64,000 nucleotides of DNA from Pomphorhynchus laevis (GCA_012934845.2 WNNJ02000147.1:62001-126000), one strand, 5' to 3'; positions 28,825 through 41,500 are shown, counted from the stretch's first letter. The notes: generated by a model not told the origin, from the sequence alone. Program-made: numbers and translations.

Positions 28825-30285
28825 AGTCATAATTTTTAACGTTGCCTTTTCGGTGTCGCCACCTAGTTTAGTTGACTCAGACTAAACTTACAACGGGCCA
28901 TCCAGCATCATCTGACAGGTGGCTGCTCAAGGCGGTTTCAGACTGAACAAGAGCTACATTTTAGATCTTGTTCGATATATAAAGATCGATATTTTCTATG
29001 CTAGGAGGCGAGGACAAAATGAAAGGGGAAGAGAGGAAAAATAAATGAAATGATACAACATAGAGATAATAAAGTAGATATGATAATTGAGAAGAAGGCT
29101 GTGAAATCGGATAAAATAAAGCGAAGCGTGGAATAATCGTTTAGGTCTTGTATAAACCTTCTACAATATTGTGACGTAGTATTTTAGCTAAAATTTAGTT
29201 CTGAATATTTGATTATAGTTACAACCGCCAACGTTTTGTTTAGTAATTAAAGTTTGTTGCGTGACAGAACCACAGCTTACATGAAGCTTAAAAAATTAAA
29301 TTTAATTCACGTCAAACAAAGTTTTGAATATTTTAAATTACGATTTCTAACAACCTTTTTCACAAAAAATAAACAGCTTTGTAAATTATTCCATTAATTC
29401 TAATAGGAAATAAAATATATTCCATGCTCAATGGTCTAGCGTTTATTTAAGAAACAAATAAATAAATTTAAATTAATTTATTTCTACCGAAATAAACAAA
29501 TCTTAATCTGAATCTTAATTGAATTAATTTTAATTAATAAGTGCGTTATGATCATTTACAATTTTTTAATACAAAAAACTTCACCACTAAAATGTCATCC
29601 AATGCATATATAAAAAGGCTTCTCCAATCACTAATCAGTCGTTATACATTTGGTCATTTAAAGTGCAGGTATTTTCTAGCTATTATACTTGACAAAACAC
29701 TAACTATAAACTGCATCACACAATCTAATTTTAATTTTATTAATATCAAATTTTAATTTAATGATATAAATGTTAACCAAAAAATTCGGGCCATGATTAA
29801 ATGTAGTTATCTGATGTAGTTAACTGATGTTAATCAACTAGCGAAATATAAAAATGAATTTATTTTTTGATCCTGGTTCAAAATTCCAAAAATTAATTTA
29901 CTTGTAAATGAAATTTAATTAGTAAATTAATCTTTGAAAACATTTAGTAATATTTGTGTATATAAAGTAAAAGATAAAATATAAGTATAATATTGTTATT
30001 ATAACTTATATATAAGTTATAATATCGTTATTATTGATGGTACAATAACTTATACTATCAATATAAGTTATTCATTTTATTTATTTAAGAGTTGTCTTTT
30101 GTTTAAGGAAATTCCAAACTAATACAGGTAAATCTTAATTCAAGATACCACAAATGTGATAATTGAAGAGAATGCTGTGAAATAAGATAAAAGAGTGGTA
30201 AATGTGGGAACAGCTTTTTTAACAAATAAGATATTCGAGTTTATGAAACTGAGTATATGTATTTTATATTAAATATCAATTAATC
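28825..30285. other. Unassigned AT-rich sequence
   Basis: No gene recognised. A segment around 29080-29140 (GATAATTGAGAAGAAGGCTG) is repeated loosely at 30155-30205. GTTTAGT and ACTAAAC form a short inverted repeat near 28868. Confidence 0.4.
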
Positions 30286-30289
30286 AAAT

Positions 30290-31440
30290 CAGCTAACTGA
30301 TTCTACGTATTTGATATAATTATAAAATATACAAAACATAATAATGCTAAATCAAAATTTAATAATTAAATAATAAAATTAATAATTGTTTTAAGATTTT
30401 TTATAATTTATATCAAGTTAATTAGATTTCACCGGTCATGAGGAACTGCTATGTAATCAGGTTTCTGCCCCTATTCCTCGACCAAACATAGCAGCGTGAC
30501 CAAATACATGTTATTGACGTATTTCCGCTGATGACATTTAATTATCTAGTATCTTATTCTAATACAAAGTATATTATTATCCACCCATAAAAATTTTCCT
30601 CTCAAGAGTTTAAATTTATTTTTAATAATATTATAACAAAACATCTAATAATATCAAAACAAAATGTGTATATTTATTTTTTACATAGTTATGAACAAAT
30701 TCATATTCTATAAAGCTTAAAAATAAGTCAGCTGTACTTGGGCTACAATATCATCCTACTGGCACACCTTTTATTTGTCTAAATATAGATGTCTCTACTT
30801 TTAAATAATTTTGATTTATCAAAATATTTAAGGATTCTATTAATTCAATTTTATCCATATATTTATATTTATTTGATGGTTTAATTTTTGTTAGATAGGC
30901 GTTATAATTATTATAACATATATATGTATATATTTTTCCGAATATAAGATTAATTAATTTTTCTAATGCATCTTTAATATCTGCTAAATCTAGATTTGTA
31001 TAAAGCGTACTAAAATCGTACGTATTTATATTCTGAAAATTTATTCCTTTTGTGTGTTCTAAAAATTCTTTTGTATGAATTAATACTGAAATAGTGTTTT
31101 ATACCAGTATTAATTTCGATTAGCTTACAATATTTTTTAAAGTGTGCTTTAATTACTAAGTATTTTATTCATATAAACCGAATGCGATTTTAATGTACAT
31201 TTAAACGCACTACATATTAACCTAGGTTTTATTGGATTTTTATGTAATTTTGGATTTCAATAAAATATAGGTATAGTTTTATTATCTGATTCAACATTTA
31301 TACCCTTTTTATCCATTATAGAACAGTGACTTGTAATAATTGTTTCAAAACTCAACTCACTACGTTCATATGTTGGATTTACATTTAAATCATTAGAATT
31401 AACCTCTTTCATTAGTATATCATAATAAAGCTTTTTGCGT
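30290..31440 (-). pseudogene. Naiad-type element, second copy (3' UTR plus RT, C-terminus deleted)
   Basis: From the element's 3' side: terminal word near 30300, 3' UTR core 30430-30560, the post-stop segment near 30575-30600, then RT N-half at 30730-31330 closely matching 26920-27510. It extends upstream to 31440 (KEVNSNDLNVNPTYERSELS and SFETIITSHCS), revealing protein that precedes the RT in the other copy. A one-base insertion near 31076 shifts the frame. The region between motif B and the C-terminus is absent. Confidence 0.82.
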
Positions 31441-31667
31441 ATGAAGATAAAGTTAACAGACTAAACTGATGAATGATACCTACAAAGTTATAAGTTAATG
31501 ATGTAAATTACTACGTAAGCGAAATTCACATGTAGAATTCAAGATTCATTGTTGCTTTATGAGTTTCATTGTTTTGACTTAAATATTAATTTCATTAATT
31601 AAAACCCAAAATAATTACAAGTAATTAATATTATTTTTATATTTGGAGATTATTTTCGTATAATCAA
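31441..31667. other. 5' flank of the 416-residue ORF
   Basis: AT-rich; no promoter motif can be assigned with confidence. The ORF start is preceded by TAATCAAATG. Confidence 0.35.
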
Positions 31668-32918
31668 ATGTGCACTGATTCATTAAATGAACAATGGTCA
31701 TTTATTAAGCGATTTGTGTGTAATAATTGTCTCGCAGTTCGATCAAATGTAACAGAGGCTAACCAGTTGATCGATTGTCACCATTTGACCCCACAGGGTG
31801 TAATGTATAAATACGCGCTGATGCCGAAAATGTTAAATCTTAAATTTCCTGAAGAACCGACGTGTTGTATTCATGCCATTGAAGAACATTTATTAGAATG
31901 GATACAAGAAATGAATGAAATTGGTGATCATCTTTCCGTGTCTGAAGTATGTTATTGTGCTCTGTTATCTATGCAGGAGTTAAATGGCGAGCCTTTTTAC
32001 GTGGAAGACTGGTTTCAAGAATATGCTGAGAAGAACTCTTCAATTTTGAATTATCTAACGCAAGAGGAAAAACCTGCCGGTGGTCCTACTTATCATGCTG
32101 CGCTTGGTCAACATGAAAATACGTTTAAGGCAATCGTTTCACTTGTAGCATCTTTAGGAATTCATATGAGAAAAGCAGACCTTACTACTTTAGCTCTAAA
32201 TTGCAAAGACACTTTACATTGGCAAACTGCTTTCCCTTATCAGTCTCCAGGCTTGAGCTGGTGTCGCCGTTTTGTTACTAGATATCCAGAAGTATCACGT
32301 CATCTTTACCTACAAAATCGCATTGCTTCTTTTACTCAAATTGATGGCATAGCATTGATCAATTCGTTACGTCCATTCATTGATTCAGGACGCACATCAT
32401 TGAATGATGTTGAACGACATTATGTATACTCTCAATTACCATTTTTGTCTAAATCGCAAACTCACACAGATGATATTCATCGTGAAGATGACGATACCGC
32501 AGATGTGCCTGAGATAGGATCAGGGGCTGCATTGGATCCCAGTGCACATGGAAATTCGCAGTATTCATCGCCCAATAAAATTGTACGTAATGCGATTATT
32601 GAAGATGTTCTTAATATAATGTGCAAAAAAAACGTTTGCACTCGTCGAGATGAAATGCGATTGGTAGTCAAGATTATTGCCGATATTTTTGGATGGAAGA
32701 CTGTTTATGAAAATAATTTACCTAGCAAAAGTTGGACTCTGCGTTTCATGTCAGAACGTCCTACCATAAAAGATCATCTAGAAAAATATAAATGCATAAG
32801 TAACGTGGCTAAGTTAGACGCTAATGCATTCCAGGAAGCCGTCCTACAGGCATTGGAGGAATCTAAGCATGCTCAAACTCATTATCCGGAATATTATACT
32901 CCTGTTGAGTCTAATTAA
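31668..32918 (+). CDS. Protein with three CENP-B-like helix-turn-helix repeats, function unknown
   Basis: 416 residues, ATG to TAA, no interruption, in DNA clearly less AT-rich than its surroundings. Three segments look alike and resemble the HTH_CENPB half of pogo/Tigger-family and CENP-B proteins: residues 65-130 (LEWIQEMNEIGDHLSVSEVC ... DWFQEYAEKNSSI), 150-236 (VSLVASLGIHMRKADLTTLA ... LSWCRRFVTRYPEVSRHL) and 305-398 (EDVLNIMCKKNVCTRRDEMR ... KSWTLRFMSERPTIKDHL). The shared anchor is a Trp (115, 198, 356) followed by an aromatic and a Pro-containing turn. An acidic linker (268-300) separates repeats two and three. No DDE transposase domain follows, so this may be a domesticated transposase derivative, a DNA-binding regulator, or one exon of a larger gene. 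The start is the first ATG; Cys-rich residues 18-37 precede the repeats. Neighbours are only PLE relics. The ORF on the opposite strand is a shadow. Confidence 0.7.
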   Translation: MCTDSLNEQWSFIKRFVCNNCLAVRSNVTEANQLIDCHHLTPQGVMYKYALMPKMLNLKFPEEPTCCIHAIEEHLLEWIQEMNEIGDHLSVSEVCYCALLSMQELNGEPFYVEDWFQEYAEKNSSILNYLTQEEKPAGGPTYHAALGQHENTFKAIVSLVASLGIHMRKADLTTLALNCKDTLHWQTAFPYQSPGLSWCRRFVTRYPEVSRHLYLQNRIASFTQIDGIALINSLRPFIDSGRTSLNDVERHYVYSQLPFLSKSQTHTDDIHREDDDTADVPEIGSGAALDPSAHGNSQYSSPNKIVRNAIIEDVLNIMCKKNVCTRRDEMRLVVKIIADIFGWKTVYENNLPSKSWTLRFMSERPTIKDHLEKYKCISNVAKLDANAFQEAVLQALEESKHAQTHYPEYYTPVESN

Positions 32919-33540
32919 ATTATTATGTAATATTAAATTTTAAATGTTGATAATAATTTTGCTAATATCTGTTTATTCTAAAAGATATCAGTAAAACCTA
33001 TGAAATTTCAAAGAAAAATACCGCTATATAAAAAATTTATTCATAAACATCTTGTCGATTGCCAAATTCTAAAAAAATTTCTTTTCTGCTCTAAAATGGA
33101 AAATTTAATAATTTAAAATAAATTTTAATAAAACAAAATATTAATTCATTCTTTTATTCATTATTTTATTAATACATTCACTTATTTTATTATTTACATA
33201 TTAATTTATCATTTAATTTATTATTTTATCATTTATTTTATTATTTAATAAATATTTATAAAATATTGAATTTTTGAAAATATATTAAGTTATTACAATT
33301 TAATTAGATTTTATTAAACTTCAATAGCGTAATTTATTATTCAACAAGAATACAGCTATATAAAGCTGTTTAAAGATAATTTATAAATATGCATGACTTA
33401 ATATTATCATATCACCTAACTGATTTTATGTATTTTATACTATAAATTAAAATCATGATAAATAAAATAAATATAAATAACAATTATTTATTATAATAAT
33501 TAAATATTTTTCCAAAGATACAATGTTACAAGTCTCCTAG
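32919..33540. other. AT-rich 3' flank
   Basis: No gene. Contains TTATTTTATTAT runs at 33150-33260 and, near 33405-33440, a minus-strand remnant of the PLE terminal word (ATCACCTAACTGATTTTATG). Confidence 0.5.
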
Positions 33541-33692
33541 AGGGCAACAATCATTAAAATCAACACAGTACATCTTCGATATGACATTAGATTAAACAAA
33601 TCCTTGCTAGAGCAAATCTCTTGAGTCAATCTACAAAAGTACTTTGCGTGATCTGTATTTGCGCCTGGATATCCTCGGATGTCACGATAGGT

Positions 33693-33799
33693 ATATGCCT
33701 CACGGATAGGGGAACTCGCAAACACATGAAAACTGCTCTTGCAGGGATATGCCTCACGGATCGGGGAACTCGCAAACACATGGAAACTGCTCTCGCATG
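33693..33799 (+). repeat. 54-bp tandem duplication
   Basis: ATATGCCTCACGGATAGGGG (33693) and ATATGCCTCACGGATCGGGG (33747), each followed by AACTCGCAAACACATG and AAACTGCTCT. It lies in a GC-richer island (about 33600-33960) that encodes no recognised protein. Confidence 0.8.
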
Positions 33800-35070
33800 G
33801 GTGACTATTTTCGTTTGCAACCAGGCGACCGAATTCACATAATGAGCTGCCTTTTTATAACTTTGAGGCAATCGCCTTGATCATGGGATCTGCTGATGGA
33901 CCGATCCCGTCAGTTGCAGCTGCAACTATCGGATAGAACGTATTATGGTCCACCTCATTTATACACTCAAACATTATTTGTTGCGTTTACGTGTCTCGTG
34001 GTAATGTCTCAAGATTAGTTAGTCATAATTACAATTGAGGTTACTCGCAAATGGGTCCATTATTTATTCATCGTTGGTTTTTGGTTGTTTTTAGTACAAT
34101 GTGACATCATCCAAATGACCACGCGAAGAATCCGATGCGATTGTCCTTAGGCGATTGGGTAAATGATTATATTTGTCTTATCGCTGAATTTCTTATTGCT
34201 AGCGATGCAAACTTGTAATCGTTTATCTGTTCTTAGTTTACAAATACTATCACTATATAACGATTTGTCTTTATAATTCCCGATGATCAATTTGGCGCAA
34301 TACCCATTCTGACGCGGGTTTAATGTGTCCTATTTCTGATAACGTATATTATTTAATTAAAATTAAAAATAATAATTAATTAAATAGTTGCTTATTTATT
34401 TAGGCCAGGAAATCTCACGAATTGTTATCTACTTATGTGTTCACTAAAGGACCAAGCCCTTTAGTGAATTTATTGACGGTGTCTGTGGTTCGTTCAAATG
34501 CAATTTTGTGGTAGTTATCTCAACGGAGATTTCGTAACTATGGAGAATAAAATTAATCGAAAATCGCTAAATTAGAATGCATCTACTCTTTGTGCTTCAT
34601 CTGCATACTTATCTAACATTTATAACTCGGAGAGTTACTGTTTAGAAAAATTCTAGACAAGTTGATGCCAAACGTTGCAAAAAATATTGCAATAACAGAT
34701 ATTCTAGTTCTGATTTTAATTTGGAGCATCTACAAGCTATCTGTATTTACAAGTTATCATATAATTTGTTTGAAAAGTCATGCTTTAGTTTAGCATGAAT
34801 TACACTTAGTTTACGTGACTCATGCATTGCATCTCGATACACAATACAAAAATGTTGTTGCTTGCATGCAGACATTATTGTTTCATTTAGACTTTTACTG
34901 CTTTATCGAACGCATGGATATAATAGCGGAACAATATGAGTCGACGAAAGGTAAATTTTTCCTCGGGGTAAAATCAAGACATCATTACTCCGTTGTAAAT
35001 TTATTTTGAGTAAATTTACTCATATATAGTTTAACTTTTAGGTAAAAAAAATAAAAATACTGCATCGAGG
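33800..35070. other. Unassigned sequence
   Basis: No protein recognised. GTTGCAGCTGCAAC near 33911 is a 14-bp palindrome. GGTTACTCGCAAATGGGTCC at 34039-34058 is a minus-strand version of the 7836 word, with homology continuing into AATTGTAAT. Confidence 0.4.
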
Positions 35071-35079
35071 TCATTAGAA

Positions 35080-35785
35080 AAACTGTTATGGTATCATGTT
35101 TCAGACCCTATTTTTCGACCCAACACAACAGCGGGGCCAAATACATGCTAATGAAGTATTTCCTCTGATGAAATTTGATTATTTTGTATCTTATTCGAAT
35201 ACAACGTATATTATTTATTATCCATCCGTAAAAATGTTTTGCTTAAAATAACTTACCTTCTCCATATTTTAATACAAAGTATATTATTTACTATCCATCC
35301 ATACAAATTTTCTGCTTAAGAGTTAAATTTTTTAGTAATACTTTGATGATTTAATATTTTATGATTTTCTGTGTTATTTTTATAGTAACCGATTTTAAAA
35401 TATGTATCTATTAAATTATTTAAATGATTTTGAAGAAAGCCAATATCATTACATATTGTTGCAATTCTTAAAATTTTATTATTTAATGTATTATATTTTA
35501 TATTATATGGTATGCATGAATGCTCATACAAAAATATGTTACTTGTAAATTTAGATATGTCATCTTTACGATATAAATTAAAAGTAGTTTTAGTAAATGT
35601 TAATTTAATGTTGATATCTAGATATATACCTTCTTTATCATTAATATTGGTTTTTGTTACGAATAAGGCTACCTGGATAAATTTGTTCGCATATTGAATA
35701 AAAATTATTAGAATTGAATACACATATATCATCAATATATCAATACATATATTTCATATCTTTATATAATTTAGATTTATTTTTT
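35080..35785 (-). pseudogene. Naiad-type element: 3' UTR core and RT C-terminal half
   Basis: The 3' UTR core occupies about 35080-35190. 35316-35735 encodes the thumb: YLDINIKLTFTKTTFNLYRK, YEHSCIPYNIKYNTLNNK, GFLQNHLNNLIDTYFKIGYY. In another frame just upstream, YIDDICVFNSNNF supplies the catalytic YIDD box (codons 35739-35728). This is the motif C missing from the 26.9-kb copy. Frameshifts separate motif C from the thumb. The post-stop segment (TATTATTTATTATCCATCC) occurs twice at 35210-35300, a short duplication. Confidence 0.82.
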
Positions 35786-35989
35786 AAACAGTTATGATCA
35801 AATTTATATTCAATCTGAATTTGACTGTCTTCAATATCGTGTGACTAAAATAAATCTAAACAGTTAACTGAATCTATGCATATTGTATTTAAACAATAAT
35901 CGAAATTATGATTTAAAGATTTTCTTTTACCTGTTTACGATATTATTTACAAGTTCATTTTAACAATGAACTTGTTATGAACAAGTTCA

Positions 35990-36420
35990 TTTAAAAAACT
36001 TAGAAATTAGTCAACTATAAAACTTCTATTAATTCAATTTTATCCATATATTTATATTTACTTGATGGCTGAATTTTTGTTAGATAGAATATGCATCTAT
36101 TAAATTATTTAATTGATTTTCAACAAAGTCAATATCATTACGGATTACGGCATTTTGTCAAATTTCGATATTTAACATCTCGATATATACATATACATAA
36201 GTATTTTAGTGATTTTGACGAAAGTTGATATAAAATTTCATTATTATGTCATCTTTACGGTATAAATTTAAAGATATTTTAATTGATGTTAATTTAATGT
36301 TCATATCAAGATATATACCTTCTTTATCATTAATATTTGTTTTATTAAGAATGAAGCTACCTGGATAAATTTGCTCACTTATTGAACAAAAAGTTAAATC
36401 AATATTCAAAGCGTATTTTA
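35990..36420 (-). pseudogene. Naiad-type element fragments, rearranged
   Basis: 36206-36409 encodes SISEQIYPGSFILNKTNIND and GIYLDMNIKLTSIKISLNLY, the RT palm-thumb stretch also at 35.5 kb. About 36020-36085 matches the RT segment around 27040-27090. The pieces are out of order, so this is rearranged. Confidence 0.72.
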
Positions 36421-37555
36421 TATCATTTTATAATTTAATACCCAATTTAACATTTCATTGTAATTTATTAGAAAGACATTACATTAAGAATATGAACAAT
36501 ACCTGTGAGGATAATGTCGTGCCACAACCAGAAGATTTTATTAGAAATGTAGAAATTAGAAATTTATCAGAAATGTCTTTATTCTACATTCTGTAGAATA
36601 AAGACAATTTCTACATATTTAAATGTAGACATAATGCATGTGAACATAATCTATAAATTATTATAAATGACGAATTCAGGAATTTCTTATAAAAAGAATA
36701 AAATTAAAATTAAAACACGACAAAAATAAAATTTATAATTAGGGAATTTGAATAGATAGGGAATTGGAATCGATTTGTAACAATGAAATTAGAAACAGTC
36801 TAGAAACATAATGAATTGCAAAACTTTCAATTTTGAACCATATATATGCAAAACATTTCTAAAGTAATATTTCAATCTAAGATAAAAAGAATTACTTATT
36901 ATCTATCCGTAAAATTGTTCCACTTGGAAGTTATAACGTACTATAATTTTATATATAATGAACTAATTTAATAAATAAATGAATTTAAAAATATGCACTT
37001 TAGTCGTCTCTTTTAAACTTTTTGACGTTGTGATATAAAACAATCATTACAATATTTTAATAATTTGGAAAATATATTCTGAAAATATAAAATAGTTTCA
37101 TCAGGATCTAATCAACCACCAAGCTGTAAATAATCATTTGAGTAGAGATACTACAACATACAAATAAAATTTAAGTAAAGTATATTTAGCTCCAATTATA
37201 TGACTTAACTAAATTGATATGTACTTTTCATCTGAAAATAAATAAATAATAAATCTAAAAATAGAATGATATAAAAAATACTTGATGAATTTTAAGTAAA
37301 TACACTTATGTACTCATTGCTACAATTGAAATTTTAATGACAAACTATAGATGACTGGTTTGAAAGTTTCAAGTAATAGCAAATAATAAATTTTTAATTG
37401 GTAAAATTAAAAATTAAAGCTAGCGCCTTCCTATACCAACACTAATTTTGTTATTAAATTTTAATAAATTATTACTTAAAATAATTATTATATAAGATTT
37501 TATTTAATTAAAATAAAAAATTTAAATTTAAAATAAAAATCATTTGTTATTAATT
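36421..37555. other. AT-rich gap
   Basis: No gene. ACCTGTGAGGATAATGTCGT at 36501 and the following GCCACAACCAGAAGA reappear on the other strand at about 63296-63330. TTTATTCTACATTCTGTAGA and a mirrored AATAAAG at 36578-36604 form a small hairpin. Confidence 0.45.
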
Positions 37556-37559
37556 GTCT

Positions 37560-37745
37560 GATAAATAACATACAATGTGTCAAAATAAGGATTGGGGGTC
37601 ATTAGGATAAACTGATATGTTATCAGGTTTCGGCCCCTATTCCTCGACCCAACATAGAAGTAGGGTCAAATACACGCTAATGACGTATTTCCTATGATGA
37701 CATTTGATTATCAAGTATCTTAATCTAATACAAATGTACTCAATC
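37560..37745 (-). repeat. Penelope-like element 3' UTR, minus-strand copy
   Basis: Core 37590-37710 on the minus strand: GGAAATACGTCATTAG, GACCCTACTTCTATGTTGGG and GGCCGAAACCTGATAACA. GACCC and GGGTC are both present, supporting the possible extra pairing. Confidence 0.78.
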
Positions 37746-37749
37746 AGAT

Positions 37750-38115
37750 TTTAAACATACTAAAGATTTTAACTTTAATTTAACAAAAATGTTGTAAATC
37801 CTGTGATGTTATAAATAATAATTGCTTTGTAAGTAATACGACAAACAAATGTTTTTAAATTTAAATGCTAAATTAAATGATACTTGTAACTGCAATAGAT
37901 GTAGTGTATCTAACGCGATCCACATGTGGACTGCAATATATAAGAAAAACATATCAAAAAAACTAGGTTTAGACTACACATATATAATAGTCAAACTATA
38001 TTTCATAAGCATATGAGATGAATAGGATATGATATGGGATATTATAAATTATTTATTTTAGAACATATTATACAAGAAAATAAGTCAATATTAAATCAAA
38101 AACTATTAGAAAGAG
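37750..38115 (+). pseudogene. Naiad-type GIY-YIG endonuclease relic, plus strand
   Basis: Broken frames match the 28.2-28.8-kb endonuclease in reverse orientation: the Cys cluster region, a Val-Tyr-Leu stretch and CGLQYI (frames near 37905-37950), HKHMR (near 38005) and LFILEHIIQENKSILNQKLL (near 38050-38110). It is then joined to an oppositely oriented 3' UTR, a head-to-head arrangement known for PLE insertions. Confidence 0.7.
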
Positions 38116-38149
38116 AAAATAATAAATTGAAATTTAAAATAAAGTCATT

Positions 38150-38345
38150 TTTTATTAATTGACTAATAAATAACATACAATGTGTCAGAATAAGGATTAT
38201 ATGTCATCAGGATTAACTGATATGTTATCATGTTTCGGCTTGTATTCCTCGACTTAGCATAGCGGCGGGGCAAAATACATACTTATGAAGTATTTCCTCT
38301 AATGAAATTTGATTATCTAGTATCTTATTCTAATATAAAAAATTA
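38150..38345 (-). repeat. Penelope-like element 3' UTR, minus-strand copy
   Basis: Core 38195-38320 on the minus strand with AGAGGAAATACTTCATAAG, GCCCCGCCGCTATGC, AGTCGAGGAATAC, CCGAAACATGATAACA and CCTGATGAC. Confidence 0.75.
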
Positions 38346-38500
38346 TGTAAAAACATTTGAGAGATAATATGCACAATATTGCATTCATTACCGAGAACAA
38401 TTATATCTAGTATCTTATACTAATATAAAAATTACGTAAACAATTTGAGAGATAATATACACAATATTGCATTTATTACGAATACCAATTATATACTTAA
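38317..38500 (+). repeat. About 90-bp tandem duplication
   Basis: ATCTAGTATCTTATTCTAAT at 38317 and ATCTAGTATCTTATACTAAT at 38407, each followed by TTTGAGAGATAATATGCACA-type sequence. TTTGAGAGATAATATACACA also occurs once at about 60247. Confidence 0.75.
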
Positions 38501-41500
38501 AAAACTTAGTAATGTTCTCTATCTGCCCATCTGTCTTTATACTGTCTTCTCAGTCAGTTCCATCAATCCCATTGTCGTTCTTATATCGCCCTCTCGGCGT
38601 ATTTATCGTCCTAATATATTATTTTCCAATCCTGTAACAATATCTTCCTCACCTGAGTATACATCTCATTGTATCCAACTGCACTAGTCTATACAATTTC
38701 ATCGCTCGTCTACGTATATTCCTACTAATCTCGAAGTATTTTACCCACTCCCGATTACCCCCGTAACTTCTCCATTTCTACGTAAGTGATTTCCTTCTCA
38801 CGATGGGTGTATTATCATATCTAATGTTGTGCCTTCTGATTTCTATTCTCCACAACCCCGTCATGATGTTGATGTTTCCGTTTTCCGCTCACTCCTCACC
38901 ACGATTTTTCCTATCGATAATCCGTCCCTGTCACTGATATCTCTCTACTTTCCTTGTATCGTCTTAATAAATCCGTTTCTGCTCCCGATTCTTATCGTCC
39001 CCCACTTTCAAAGGTTGCTCTTAGAAACCGCGCCCAAGCTTGTATTAAATTATATCAACGGTTTAAACTTGTGTCATCCTCTTCTGCATGTCAAATTTTT
39101 CCCGATCGCTCACCCTCTGAAATTGCTCAATTCTCTACTGCACGTCTTGAAAAGCGTCGACGCGAAGTCAATGGCGAGTAATATCTTTGCCATCAAAAAT
39201 GTAAATGAAAAATTTCGTATAGTTCATCTACGTCATAAAATTCATTGGTGACTTGTCTCCCTCTTAATCTCCTTATCTACTCAACAATGCAACAAAACGA
39301 TTTTTTGTCTAGCTCTTCTTGACATTCGTTTAATTCTTCACAAAACTGAATAACTTCTCGATCTCTTCGCACAACAATCACTAGATATTTTACGTCTCAC
39401 TAAACCCTGGCATACTGATTCTAACGATCTTGCGATCCGTAACCTACGTTCCTTCGGTTTTTCACCTATTGACTTTGCTCGCCCCATTGAATCAACAAAA
39501 TCAACTACTTCTATTTATGGTAAAATCGTCGCCTTCACTCGTATTATTTCGTCTCTTGAAAATTTCGATTTCACCTTACCATGTACTACATTTGAATTGC
39601 TCAGTTGTAAATCTTGATTTCCTTTTCCTATTCTATTTGCAATCATATATCGCCCAGGTTCATATCCACCGTATTGCCTATTTTTCAAAGAAAATAGGCA
39701 AGACGATCTACTATCAAACTGTTCACTTTTTTATTTACCGTCAATTGTCCTTAACTATTTCAACATCCGTCTAGATCGCCTTTATAACTCAAATTCAGTA
39801 AAACTTGTAAGTCTTCTGTCCGACTTTAGCCTTTATTTGCTAATAAACCTCCCCACCTATATTCTTGGTTGCGCTTTTGATACAATCTCAGATCCTGGTT
39901 TTTCCGATCATTTTCTCATAACTGTTAATATCACTATTACGCTGACTCCTGTTCGCACATATCCAACTTTATGTTGACCATGGCAACTTCTTGAGATGAC
40001 TATCGATGCCTCTCCTCTCTTGCCGCATTCTGCAACATTTTTTGACAGCTGATAGTCTATTCACACTTTCAACCAATGATCTCTCTAGCATCCTCGATTC
40101 TATTTTACCTCGCCAGTCCGGAATTCCTAAACGCTCCTCGTGTGCCTCCTGGTTCAACTCTGACTAATGTATCTAAGCGCATTCGACGTCATTCTTTTTA
40201 AGTCTTTCTTCGTTTTCTCAAACGTCGTCACACTTCTATCTATAGTCATCGGGCTCATTACTTAAATCTTTGACGCTCCCATCACCCTCTACTACGTGAT
40301 AAATGTAAACTTTTTTGGAAAAACAAGATCGCATCATCGTCTGATCGAAAATATACTTGGAGAACCTTTAATTTTCTTCTTGCTCGTACTTCTAATGTTA
40401 ACTCCATCGATGCCCAATATTTTTCCTTTTATTTTCAGTCAAAAATCATTACGAGCATCTTCTCTGTCAATGTAAATAATCAATCCTCGTCTTGCTCTTC
40501 ATGCAAATTTCTTCCTGAGCTATTCTATATTCTTCCAGTTTCTTCTAACAAAGTCTCTAAGGTATTCTCTATGCCCAATACCTCCTCGCCTGCCGACCCA
40601 ATTCCTACGTATGTAATTAAATCTGTTTACTCCATCATATCACCGTTCCTTATGATCCTTGTCAATTGTTTTATTCGTAGCTGCATTTTTCCAGAGAACA
40701 GGAAAGTAGCCATCGTACGTTATCTTCTAAAGAAACCGTCCCTCGATCCTTTACTTGCATCTATTTACCTCATGATTTTTCTTCTTCCGACCTTATCTAA
40801 ACTTTCTGAGTGTCTTGTGTTATATCAAGTTAATCTATGCATTGTTTCCTTAAATCTATTCCGCCTTTCAATATGCCTTTCGTTCTAATCACTCTACTAA
40901 ACTTGCTTGTCTAAAAGTTTTCAGTGATCTAATTCAAGCCCACTATATGAAACTATGAAGTGATGTAATCTCTCTTGACCTGTTTTCTGCTTTTTATATT
41001 TGTTTGCCATTCTGTTTTACTATCTCAGCTTCGCCACGACTATGGTTTCTCATTTCCTACTATAGCCTGGTTCTGATCTTATCTCTCCAAACGCTCTTTC
41101 AGTGTTCACTCAAACTCCTCTTCATCTATATATTCTTCCATCTCGCACAGTAATCCACAAGGCTCCGTTTTAGATCCTCTTCTTTTCTGCTTTCTTCTCG
41201 GCGACTAGTCTTATATAACTCGTGACCATAACTTTCATTTGATGCAGTATGCTGATGATATCCTCCTCTATTCTCATCCGCATCATCTCTGCATCCACGA
41301 CCTCGCTAATTTTACCAGAAATTGTTTTATGTCTATCTCCAATCATCCTTCCTCTCTTCGTCTAGCTCTTAATCCTGAAAAGTCCAAAATCATGTCGATA
41401 TCATGAAAAGTCTAAAATTATGCGGATAAACCCTCATCACCTCGACATAATTCCACCTATTTTTCTGCTAATTCGATCATTATCCCGATCGTTGACTATA

